NCBI RefSeq assembly: GCF_001612985.1
Contig: NZ_BDBM01000027.1
Location: 62,001 to 126,000, forward strand
DNA from: Nocardia gamkensis NBRC 108242
GTDB lineage: Bacteria; Actinomycetota; Actinomycetes; Mycobacteriales; Mycobacteriaceae
Reading direction: 5' to 3'
Length of the DNA stretch: 64,000 nt
Shown: piece by piece, positions 1-8,100 of the stretch
Layout of the letters: every line of letters begins with the position of its first letter
Position numbering within the stretch: the first letter of the stretch is position 1
Notes under the pieces: generated by a model
The model's database searches: none
Told to the model about the DNA's origin: nothing
Seen by the model: only the letters and a program-made list of their open reading frames with translations
Made by a program: the position numbers and the translations under genes

Positions 1-236
1 CGGCGAAGGCCGCGGTCGACGCGGCGGCGGAACCGGGATTCGGCGGCGTGCGCGTGGTGCGTGCGGAGGGCTCGGGCGACGACGCGATCGTCGGCGTGGT
101 CGCAGCGGCTCGGGCGGAAGATAGCAGCCGTTCGATCACAGTGGTGACGGCCGACCGCGGACTGCGTGCCCGCGTGGTGGCCGCGGGGGCGGCGACGGTG
201 GGGCCGAACTGGCTGCTGGACCGCTTGGGGCCGTGA
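1..236 (+). CDS. 3' end of a PIN/NYN-like nuclease-fold protein (partial)
   Basis: Only the 3' end lies in the window; the frame is open from base 3 and stops at 236, so about 77 residues are visible. They include GSGDDAIV near the beginning, a strand ending VVTADRGLR, and a terminal WLLDRLGP. Acidic residues in a GDDAIV...VTADRGL arrangement resemble the C-terminal half of small NYN/PIN-domain RNA-binding proteins of actinobacteria, where such acidic residues bind metal. The family call is an inference from this pattern alone because the N-terminal half is outside the window. Confidence 0.5.
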   Translation, partial: AKAAVDAAAEPGFGGVRVVRAEGSGDDAIVGVVAAARAEDSSRSITVVTADRGLRARVVAAGAATVGPNWLLDRLGP

Positions 237-326
237 TGCGGTCGGCGCCCGGAAGTCGGTCTCGCATTGATACACCTCCGGCGTTTCACCCATCCGTCCA
301 GTCCGTTTTGCGGCACTCTGAGCGGT

Positions 327-677
327 ATGACCGCCTCCGACGTCGTGGGGATGCCGTTGCTCTACCTGGTCGAGATCTCCGAGCCAGGTTACTTCAATCG
401 GCCGTGGTGGAAGATCGCGAGCACCGGCGCGCCGGGGCAGGTTCGTGCCGCGCTCAGCGAACTGGCCGTCCGGGTCGAGCGCGACATCCAGCGCGCCGGA
501 GGCGGGGGCCGGTGCTGGTACCGCTACGACGTGCGGTGGCCCGACGGCGCCGTGCTCGAGTGTTTCCAGGGGGCGATCCGATCGGTGTTGATTCCCGGCG
601 AGTTGCGCTGCCTGGCCGTGGCCCTGACCTCCGCGACGACCGTGGATCTGCGCTCCGCCGAGCGTCCGCCGTACTGA
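327..677 (+). CDS. Small protein of unknown function (116 aa)
   Basis: Starts at the ATG at 327 (MTASDVVG), chosen over an upstream in-frame ATG at 267 because the added 20 residues look like untranslated leader. It has no signal peptide or membrane segment. The sequence is rich in aromatic and charged residues (PWWKIAS, WYRYDVRWPDG), as in a compact cytosolic domain. It stands alone between the preceding gene and a shared hairpin terminator at 699-725. I do not recognise the family. High third-position GC supports a real gene. Confidence 0.6.
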   Translation: MTASDVVGMPLLYLVEISEPGYFNRPWWKIASTGAPGQVRAALSELAVRVERDIQRAGGGGRCWYRYDVRWPDGAVLECFQGAIRSVLIPGELRCLAVALTSATTVDLRSAERPPY

Positions 678-698
678 TCACGCCGCCCGACAGACGAG

Positions 699-725
699 CA
701 GAGCCCCGATGGCTTCGGGGCTCTG
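699..725. terminator. Bidirectional hairpin terminator
   Basis: A perfect 11-bp stem, CAGAGCCCCGA at 699-709 and TCGGGGCTCTG at 715-725, encloses a 5-base loop. It lies between two convergent genes that end at 677 (plus) and 742 (minus), so it can serve both. Confidence 0.8.
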
Positions 726-741
726 CGGGTGAATCGGTGGC

Positions 742-2388
742 TCAGTCGAGCAGAGCCGGTTGTCTGGCGCCGTCCTGCTTCGCGGCGCCCCCGGACTCGG
801 GCCGGGCCGCCGGATGCGAGTCGGCCTGCATCGGGTCGAGAGCGGGATCGATGTCGATCGTGCGGCGCAGCGGGCGGTTGGGCAGCAGCGCCGCCGCGAT
901 GAGCGCGACGACCGTGGCGCCCGCGGCGATGAGGAAGATCCGCCCGGTCGCGTCGCCGTAGGCGGCGCGCACGATGGTCGCGATAGGCGCGGGCAGGGCG
1001 CCGAGATCCAGATTGCTGCCGCCGGAGGACTTGGTCTGGATGCCGAGCCGGGCGAAGCCCTCCGCGGACAGCTCGCCGACCCGGGTGGCCAGGACCGAAC
1101 CGAGCACCGAGACCCCGATGGCGCCACCGAAGGTGCGGAAGAAGGCGACACTGCTCGACGCTGCGCCGATGTTGTGCACGCTCACCGTGTTCTGCACGGC
1201 CAGGACCAGGTTCTGCATCATCATGCCGACGCCGAACCCCACGACGGTGATGTACCCGCCGACCAGCCACAGGCTCGTCGCGTGGTCGATCGTCGACAGC
1301 AGCGCGAATCCGAAAACCAGCAGTGCGGCGCCCGCGACCACGAAACCCTTCCACTTGCCGCGCCGGGTGATCAACTGACCGGAGCCGACGGAGGCGATCA
1401 GCATCCCCGCGACGAGCGGGATGGTCAGCACGCCGGCCGCGGTGGGGGAGTAGCCGCGCGCGGTCTGGAAGTACTGGCCCAGGAAGGTGGTCGCGCCGAA
1501 CATGCCGACGCCGACGGCGATGGAGGCGATGATCGCCAGGCCCGTGGTGCGTTCGGTGACGATCGGCAGCGGGATGATCGGCGACTCGGCGCGGGACTCG
1601 ACCCACACGGTCGCGAGCAGCAGCAGCACGCCGGAAGCGACATAGATCGCCGATTCCCGCGAGATCCAGTCGTAGTACCCGGCCTTTCCGGCGAACGACA
1701 CCCAGATGAGCAGCACCGAGACACCGCCGGTCAGCAATGCGGCGCCGAGCCAGTCGATCGACACCCCCTCTTTGCGCTCGGTGGGCAGTCGCAGAGTCCG
1801 CTGCAAGAGCGCCAGCGCGATCACGGCCAGCGGCACGCACACGAAGAAGCACCAGCGCCAGCCCAGCGGGCTGTCGACGATGACACCGCCGAGGACGGGG
1901 CCGCCGGACATCGAGACCGCCATCACGGCGCCCATGTAACCGGAGTAGCGCCCGCGTTCGCGCGGCGCGACGATGGAGCCGATGATCGCGACGACGAGCG
2001 CGGTCAGTCCGCCCATGCCGATGCCCTGGACGACGCGCGCGACCAGCAGCACGGGGACGTTGCCTGCGAATCCGGCGATCACGGAGCCGACGACGAAGAT
2101 GACGATGGCCGATTGGACCAGCGCCTTTTTGTTGAACAGGTCGGCGAACTTGCCCCAGATCGGCGTGGAGGCCGCGTTCGCCAGCAGCGCCGAGGTGATG
2201 ACCCAGGCGTAGGCGGTCTGCGATCCCTGTAGGTCGCCGATGATGGTGGGCAGCGCGGTGGCGACGATCGTCGTGCTGAGCAGGGCGGTGAACAGTGCCG
2301 CGAGCAGCCCGGTCATCGCTTCCAGCACTTCGCGGTGGGTCATCGCGTACGGGTCGCGTCGCGTCACCGACTCGACTGAACTAGACAT
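742..2388 (-). CDS. DHA2-family (14-TM) MFS drug exporter
   Basis: A 548-residue major facilitator protein of the EmrB/QacA (DHA2) size class. The N-terminal half shows TTIVATALPTI in TM1, the motif A region GKFADLFNKK after TM2, a VQGIGMGG stretch in TM4 and a GGPVLGG motif-C-like segment in TM5. About 14 hydrophobic segments follow through the C-terminal half. The role is probably proton-driven efflux of a drug or natural product. The start overlaps the last codons of the upstream MarR gene by 8 bases, so the two form one operon and the exporter should be induced when the MarR protein releases its DNA. The next operon upstream encodes a polyketide-type enzyme, so export of that product is possible but unproven. 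Confidence 0.9.
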   Translation of the reverse strand: MSSSVESVTRRDPYAMTHREVLEAMTGLLAALFTALLSTTIVATALPTIIGDLQGSQTAYAWVITSALLANAASTPIWGKFADLFNKKALVQSAIVIFVVGSVIAGFAGNVPVLLVARVVQGIGMGGLTALVVAIIGSIVAPRERGRYSGYMGAVMAVSMSGGPVLGGVIVDSPLGWRWCFFVCVPLAVIALALLQRTLRLPTERKEGVSIDWLGAALLTGGVSVLLIWVSFAGKAGYYDWISRESAIYVASGVLLLLATVWVESRAESPIIPLPIVTERTTGLAIIASIAVGVGMFGATTFLGQYFQTARGYSPTAAGVLTIPLVAGMLIASVGSGQLITRRGKWKGFVVAGAALLVFGFALLSTIDHATSLWLVGGYITVVGFGVGMMMQNLVLAVQNTVSVHNIGAASSSVAFFRTFGGAIGVSVLGSVLATRVGELSAEGFARLGIQTKSSGGSNLDLGALPAPIATIVRAAYGDATGRIFLIAAGATVVALIAAALLPNRPLRRTIDIDPALDPMQADSHPAARPESGGAAKQDGARQPALLD

Positions 2389-2878
2389 CTACTTCCTGAC
2401 TCTCTTTCGAAACCGGCTGATGCGCGTGCACCGCACTGCTTTGTGCGTGCGCGGTCAGTGCGTTGCGGAGCTTTTGCACGGCGACGCACGCGCCCTCGGC
2501 GTCGTCTTCGCTCCAGTCCGCGAGGACGTTCTGCAAGCCCCGCGCTCGTAAAGCGCGGACGCGGTACAACAGATCCCGGCCCTCGTCCGTCACCCGGATG
2601 AGGGTGGCCCGCCCATCGGTGGGATCGGCGTGCCTGCTGATGTAGCCCGTGCCGACGAGTTCGGTGACGTGCCTGCTCAGTGCGCTCGGACTGATGCACA
2701 AGTCCACGGCGAGGTCCACCTGCCTGCACGGGCCCTTGGACTCGAGGGTGCCGAGCACCCCGATGCCGCCCGGAAGCAAGTGCCCCTCCTCCGGATGCGC
2801 GAGCACCGTACGGATCGCCCGGCCCATCAGATAGAGCTCTTTGATCAGGCTCTGAGCCGTATCGGGTGAGACTGCCAC
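2381..2878 (-). CDS. MarR-family transcriptional regulator
   Basis: A 165-residue winged-helix regulator with the MarR recognition helix region QVDLAVDLCISPSALSRHV and the wing DPTDGRATLIRVTDEG. The start is the GTG at 2878, with GGAG six bases upstream on the minus strand. It is the first gene of a two-gene operon with the DHA2 exporter. Two near-identical palindromes lie just upstream of the start (2900-2944) and are the obvious autoregulatory operator. A cysteine in the recognition helix region (LCIS) might matter for redox sensing, but this is speculative. Confidence 0.9.
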   Translation of the reverse strand: MAVSPDTAQSLIKELYLMGRAIRTVLAHPEEGHLLPGGIGVLGTLESKGPCRQVDLAVDLCISPSALSRHVTELVGTGYISRHADPTDGRATLIRVTDEGRDLLYRVRALRARGLQNVLADWSEDDAEGACVAVQKLRNALTAHAQSSAVHAHQPVSKESQEVDV

Positions 2879-2899
2879 GTCCGCTCCATACGAGATAAG

Positions 2900-2944
2900 T
2901 TGCTTGCGCTATGCAACTTTATAGTAATTGCTTGCGCTAAGCAA
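2900..2944. promoter_or_regulatory. Tandem MarR operator
   Basis: Two copies of a 17-base palindrome start 28 bases apart: TTGCTTGCGCTATGCAA at 2900-2916 and TTGCTTGCGCTAAGCAA at 2928-2944. The second has perfect 6-base arms (TTGCTT/AAGCAA). They lie between the MarR start and the divergent acyl-AMP ligase gene, so the dimer could control both directions. Confidence 0.75.
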
Positions 2945-3042
2945 ATAGTGTTCACGGACTCCTCCGCCGTGCCGGGCCGACGACCCGCGGAGGGTGTAGC
3001 AGATTCACGGCTATCGGATCGCGGAACAGCGGGCGACCACCG

Positions 3043-3095
3043 ACCCCAGGGTGGGTACGGGCCGACCCTGAGGTTTGCTGGACGGTCCCTAAGGT
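3043..3095 (+). promoter_or_regulatory. Three phased decamer repeats upstream of the acyl-AMP ligase operon
   Basis: The decamers ACCCCAGGGT (3043), ACCCTGAGGT (3065) and TCCCTAAGGT (3086) start 22 and 21 bases apart, about two helical turns. They sit 75-130 bases before the start codon of the operon. Direct repeats with this phasing are typical of activator sites (SARP-type sites use about 22-bp spacing). No SARP gene is visible in the window. Confidence 0.45.
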
Positions 3096-3170
3096 CTCTG
3101 TTCCTGCGGTTACGGACGCCGGAGAGTAGTAGCCGACGCCGGATACCGATCCCTACCGAGGAACTACGAG

Positions 3171-4838
3171 ATGCAGCCGACTTTCGTTCACCACGTAAGG
3201 CAGCAAATATTCGAATACGGGGAAACCCGGTCCTATACCTACCTGCGTGAGGCCGGACGAGGGCTCAGCGAGGAAGTCGTCACCTACCGCGAACTCGACC
3301 GCGACGCCAGGGCTGTCGCGGCCTGGCTGGCGGCGCGTCCGGAATCGACCGAGCCGGTCGTGCTGCTCTATCAGGACGGGCTGGCGTTCCTGCGGGTGTT
3401 CCTCGGTTGCCTGTACGCCGGGGTCGTGGCCGTTCCGGCGCCTGTCCCGCACGATGCCGGCAGCGCCCGGCGTGTAGCGAATGTGATCGCGGATTCCGGC
3501 GCCCGATTGGTGCTCACCACAGCGCATTTTCAGCCGCTGGTCGCGGCGGCCACGCGCGCGGCCGTGGTCACCACCGACGGTCACCTCGGTGACCCCGACG
3601 CGTGGCAGATGCCCGACATCGACTCGGGGACGATCGCGTTCCTGCAGTACACGTCGGGATCGACCGGCACCCCGAAAGGGGTCGTCGTGACGCACGGCAA
3701 TCTCCTGCACAACGAGTCCGCCATCGCCGCGGGCGGGATGAATGATGCCGATACCGGCGTCAGTTGGATTCCGCACTTCCACGACATGGGCCTGATCGGA
3801 ATGCTGCTCGGGGCGGTATACGCCGGTGCGAACCTGGTGCTCATGGCGCCGACGACGTTCCTCAAGCGTCCGGTGCGCTGGCTACAGGCCATCGACAAGT
3901 ACCGCGCGACCCTCACCGCCGCGCCGAATTTCGCCTACGATCTCATCGCGCGCCGGGTGACCGACGAGCAGTTGGCCGATCTCGATCTCAGCACCCTCGA
4001 GATCGCGCTGAGCGGCGCGGAGCCGGTCCGCGAGCAGACCATGACGGCGGTGCTGGAACGCTTCGCACTCGCGGGTTGGCGGCCGACGACGTTTCGGCCC
4101 GCCTACGGCCTGGCCGAGGTGACACTGCTCGCCAGTGCGGCATCGACGCCCTCGGTACCCGTCTATCTCGACGTGGGACGCGATGCTCGGCTCGTCGGCT
4201 GCGGACCCGCGGCCCGTGGTCTCGACATTCGCATCGTCTGCCCGCACACGCTGCAACAACTGGCGGACAACACCGTCGGGGAGATCTGGATTCGCGGCGA
4301 AAGCGTCGCCGCCGGCTATTGGAATCGTCCCGACGAGACCCGCGAAACCTTCGGTGCGCACCTCGGCACCGTGGGTCCGTTCCTGCGTACCGGCGATCTC
4401 GGCCTGCTTCGTGACAACGAGCTGTTCGTCGCGGGTCGCCTCAAGGATCTGCTGATCATCAACGGCCGCAACGTCTATCCCCAGGACGTCGAGGAGCTGG
4501 TGCGCCGGCTGCATCCGGCGTTCGCCGACAGTGCCGGCGTAGCCGTGTCCGTCGACGCGGGCGGCCGGGAACGACTCGTGGTGCTGCAAGGTGTCAAGAC
4601 GGCGCTGCAAGGCGACACCACGCTCGCCGAACTCACCTCGGCGATCAAGGTCGCGGTGTCCCGCGGGTTCGACGTGCCCGCGCCGAACGTCGTTCTCATT
4701 CCACCCAGGTCGGTGCACCGCACCACCAGCGGCAAGGTCCAACGCAGCTCGATGCGGGAGGCGTTTGTCCAGGATCGCGTCGTGGGTGTCCTGCACGAGG
4801 ATCTCGAACCGGCGCTGCGCCGGTCCGTGACCGCCTGA
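3171..4838 (+). CDS. Fatty acyl-AMP ligase (FAAL-type adenylate-forming enzyme)
   Basis: A 555-residue ANL-superfamily enzyme. The phosphate-binding loop TSGSTGTPKG is at about residues 161-170, followed by the FAAL-like SWIPHFHDMGLIGMLL segment, the GEIWIRGESVAAGYW region and the C-terminal hinge GDLGLLRDNELFVAGRLKDL. FAALs make acyl-adenylates and pass the acyl chain to an ACP rather than to CoA. The gene is followed 30 bases later by a free ACP and then a polyketide synthase, the classic starter-loading context. The expected role is activation of a fatty acid and loading onto the ACP encoded at 4869. The start ATG has GAGG about 9 bases upstream. It could instead act as a CoA ligase, but the ACP neighbour argues against that. 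Confidence 0.9.
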   Translation: MQPTFVHHVRQQIFEYGETRSYTYLREAGRGLSEEVVTYRELDRDARAVAAWLAARPESTEPVVLLYQDGLAFLRVFLGCLYAGVVAVPAPVPHDAGSARRVANVIADSGARLVLTTAHFQPLVAAATRAAVVTTDGHLGDPDAWQMPDIDSGTIAFLQYTSGSTGTPKGVVVTHGNLLHNESAIAAGGMNDADTGVSWIPHFHDMGLIGMLLGAVYAGANLVLMAPTTFLKRPVRWLQAIDKYRATLTAAPNFAYDLIARRVTDEQLADLDLSTLEIALSGAEPVREQTMTAVLERFALAGWRPTTFRPAYGLAEVTLLASAASTPSVPVYLDVGRDARLVGCGPAARGLDIRIVCPHTLQQLADNTVGEIWIRGESVAAGYWNRPDETRETFGAHLGTVGPFLRTGDLGLLRDNELFVAGRLKDLLIINGRNVYPQDVEELVRRLHPAFADSAGVAVSVDAGGRERLVVLQGVKTALQGDTTLAELTSAIKVAVSRGFDVPAPNVVLIPPRSVHRTTSGKVQRSSMREAFVQDRVVGVLHEDLEPALRRSVTA

Positions 4839-4868
4839 TCGATCGAAAACCCGCCGAGGAGCCGAAAC

Positions 4869-5135
4869 ATGTTCACCAGCACGATCACTCGTCCGACCAC
4901 CATCCAGGATTGGCTCGTGGAGCGCGTGGCGGACTACACCGAACGCGCGCCCCACGAGGTGGATCCCGTCGTCCCGCTCGCCGAGCTGGGCATGGACTCC
5001 GTCTCGGCGGTGAGCCTGTGCGGTGAGATCGAGGACCGCTGGTCGCTCGAGGTGGACCCGGTGCTGGTCTTCGAGTACCCCACCATCGCCGACATCGCCG
5101 CCTACCTGGCCGCCGAATTCACCCTCGCCGCATGA
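4869..5135 (+). CDS. Free-standing acyl carrier protein
   Basis: An 88-residue carrier protein with the phosphopantetheine attachment motif LGMDSVSAV; the modified serine is residue 44. It has the usual helical pattern and ends in a FEYPTIADIAAYL helix typical of ACPs that work with polyketide synthases. A GAGGAG ribosome site precedes the ATG. Its stop overlaps the next start in ATGA, so it is translationally coupled to the PKS. It probably receives the acyl chain from the acyl-AMP ligase encoded upstream and hands it to the KS domain. Confidence 0.93.
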   Translation: MFTSTITRPTTIQDWLVERVADYTERAPHEVDPVVPLAELGMDSVSAVSLCGEIEDRWSLEVDPVLVFEYPTIADIAAYLAAEFTLAA

Positions 5136-8100
5136 CCGATATCGCCATCGTCGGCCTCGACTGCCGTTTTCCCCAAGCACCCGATCCGGCCGCGCTGTGG
5201 CGGCTGCTGATCGAGGGACGCGACGCGATCTCCGAGGTGCCGTCGAGCCGCTGGAACGCCGCCGACTTCCACGACCCGGCCGGTGCGCCCGGCACGATCA
5301 ACACCCGCAGCGGCGGCTTCCTGGACGACGCGGATGCGTTCGACGCCGACTTCTTCGGCATCGCCCCACGCGAAGCCGAGGCGATGGATCCACAACAGCG
5401 GTTGCTGCTGCAAGCCACCTGGCGGGCCTTCGAAGACGCCACGCTGGACCCGCGCGGCGAGGCCGGTTCGCGGACCGGCGTCTTCGTCGGGGTGATGGCC
5501 AACGAATGGGCCAACTTGCAGATGAGCGACTACGCCGCGATCACGCCGCAGCACGGCTCCGGCAACGGGTACTTCATGACCGCGAACCGGCTGTCCTACC
5601 AGTTCGACCTGAAAGGACCGAGTGTCGCGGTCGACACGGCCTGCTCGTCGTCGCTGGTCGCGATGCACCTCGCCTGCGGCGCATTGGCTTCCGGCGAATG
5701 CGATCAGGCGGTGGCCGGTGGCGTCAATTTGGTGCTCACGCCCGCCGTCGGGGTGTTCTACACCCAGGCCGGTCTCTCCGCGCCGGACGCTCGGTGCAAG
5801 CCGTTCAGCGCCGACGCCGACGGCATCGTGCGCGGTGAGGGCGTCGCGGTACTGGTACTGCGCCGCCTCGCCGACGCCGAGGCGGCGGGCCTGCCGATCT
5901 ACGCGGTGATCAAGGGCAGCGCCGTCAATTCCGATGGGCGCAGCAACGGCATCACGGCGCCGAACCGGTGGGCGCAGCAGCAGGTGATCGGCGCGGCGTG
6001 CGAGCGCGCCGGCGTACGGCCCGAGCAGGTGGATTTTCTGGAGGCGCACGGCACCGGAACCGTGCTCGGCGACATGATCGAGGTCAAAGCGCTGGGCCAA
6101 CTGCACGGGCGAAACAGGCTTCGCCCCTGCGGGATCGGGTCGATCAAGGGCAATCTCGGCCACACCGAGGGCGCCGCGGGCGTCGCGGGCTTGATCAAGG
6201 TCGCCCTCAGCCTGCGGCACGGCGTGGTTCCGCCGTCACGGTTCGCCGACCAGGAGAACCCGCGGCTGCGGATGACACAGCAGGGTCTGCGTCTGCTCAC
6301 CGACCCGATGCCGCTGGAAGGCCCCGGCTACGGCGGAGTCAGCAGTTTCGGCATCGGCGGCACGAACGCCCATGTCGTGCTGGGCAGCGCACCTGCGGCC
6401 GAAACGTCGACGGCGTCCGGCGGGGGAGTGCTCACCGTGTCGGCGAACGACGTGGAAGGGTTGCGGCGCAACGCCCGTCGGCTCGCCGATGCCTTGGCTT
6501 CCAGCCCGCCGGATCAATTCGCGCAGATGTGCTGGACGAGCAACCAGGTCAAATCGTCCGGCCGTGCCCGGCTCGCGATCGTCGCGGCGGATCGCGACAC
6601 CGCGATCGCGCGGCTGCGCGAGGGGGCGGATACCGGAGTGGTGCGACCGCTGAGCGTCGGCTGGATGTTCACCGGACAGGGTTCGCAATTCCCGGGAATG
6701 GCTCGCATGCTGGAGGCGGCCAGTCCGCTGTTCCGGCGCGCCTTGGCGGCGGTCGACCAGGTCATGGCCGCCCATCTCGGCCGCTCGGTGCGCGCGCTGA
6801 TGCTCGACGAGCACACCGGGATCGACCGCACCGATCTGGCGCAACCGGCGATCTTCGCGATGGAGTACGCCTTGGCGAAGTCGCTCGCCGACCTCGGCGT
6901 CCGTCCGGCCTGGGTGACCGGGCACAGCATCGGCGAGTTCGCGGCCGCCGCGGTGGCCGGAGTGTTCGATCTGGACGACGCGTGCCGTCTCGTCGTCGCA
7001 CGAGGCGAGCTGATGCAGCGGCTGCCCGTGGGCGGAGCGATGCTCGCCGTGCGGGCGGACGCGGGCGACGTCGCGGACCTGCTCGCCGACCGGACGGAGA
7101 TCGCGATCGCCGCCGTCAACGGACCGAAGGAGATCGTGCTGTCCGGCGCCGCCGCGGCGATCACCCGGATACACGAGGCGCTCGCGGCGCGCGGGGTGGG
7201 TGCGAAGGCGCTCACCGTGTCCCACGCCTTCCACAGTCCGCTGATGGAACCCATGCTGGCGGCGTTCGCGTCCGTCGCCCGCGAATGCACCTACCGGACA
7301 CCGGCTCTGCCGCTGTACTCGACCGTGCGCGGTCGCCTGCTCGACGCGACCGAGACGATGGACGCCGCGTACTGGACCGAGCACGTCCGCGCCACCGTCC
7401 GCTTCGGCGAGGTCGTCGAGGCCGCCCTCGGCACCGAGCCGAGTCATGTCGTCGAGCTGGGGCCGCGCCGCGTCCTCGCCGCGCAGGCCGGCCGGATCCG
7501 CCCGGACCTGGCGGCGCGCTTCCTGACGCCCAGCCCGGGACCGGGCGCGACCGGGGGCGAACTGGCCGGCACCGTCGCCGCGCTGTATCGCGACGGATTC
7601 GATCCCGACTGGGACCGGCTCTACGAACCCGCGCAGCGCGTCCGCCGTCGGCTGCCCGGTTATGAGTTCTGCACCGACCAGCGGTTCTGGCTCGAACCCT
7701 GCGCCACCCCCACGCCTTCCGCACCAGCCGAGGAAACCTCCATGGACCAGTTGATCGCCCTCTTCCGTGAACAGAACGCCGTCCTGGCGAGTCTCGCGGG
7801 CGTTCCGTCCGCCGGGCGCGCTCCGCAACAGGCCGGCGCCGCGGCTGCGGTCACGCAGACAGTCACGCCGCAACCGATCGCGACGCAGACGACCACGGAC
7901 CTGCCGATCGCCCCGGAAGCCGTCGCCGGTGTCATACGCGCGGAGTTCGCCAGGGTGAGCGGTTTCCCGGCCGATCGGCTCCGCGATACCCAAACTATCG
8001 GCGACGACTTGGGATTCGACTCGCTCATGCTCACCGACCTGATCGCCGCGCTCGTGCGCAAGCTGCCCGGCGCGGCCATCGACCCGAGCCGGTTCACCCC

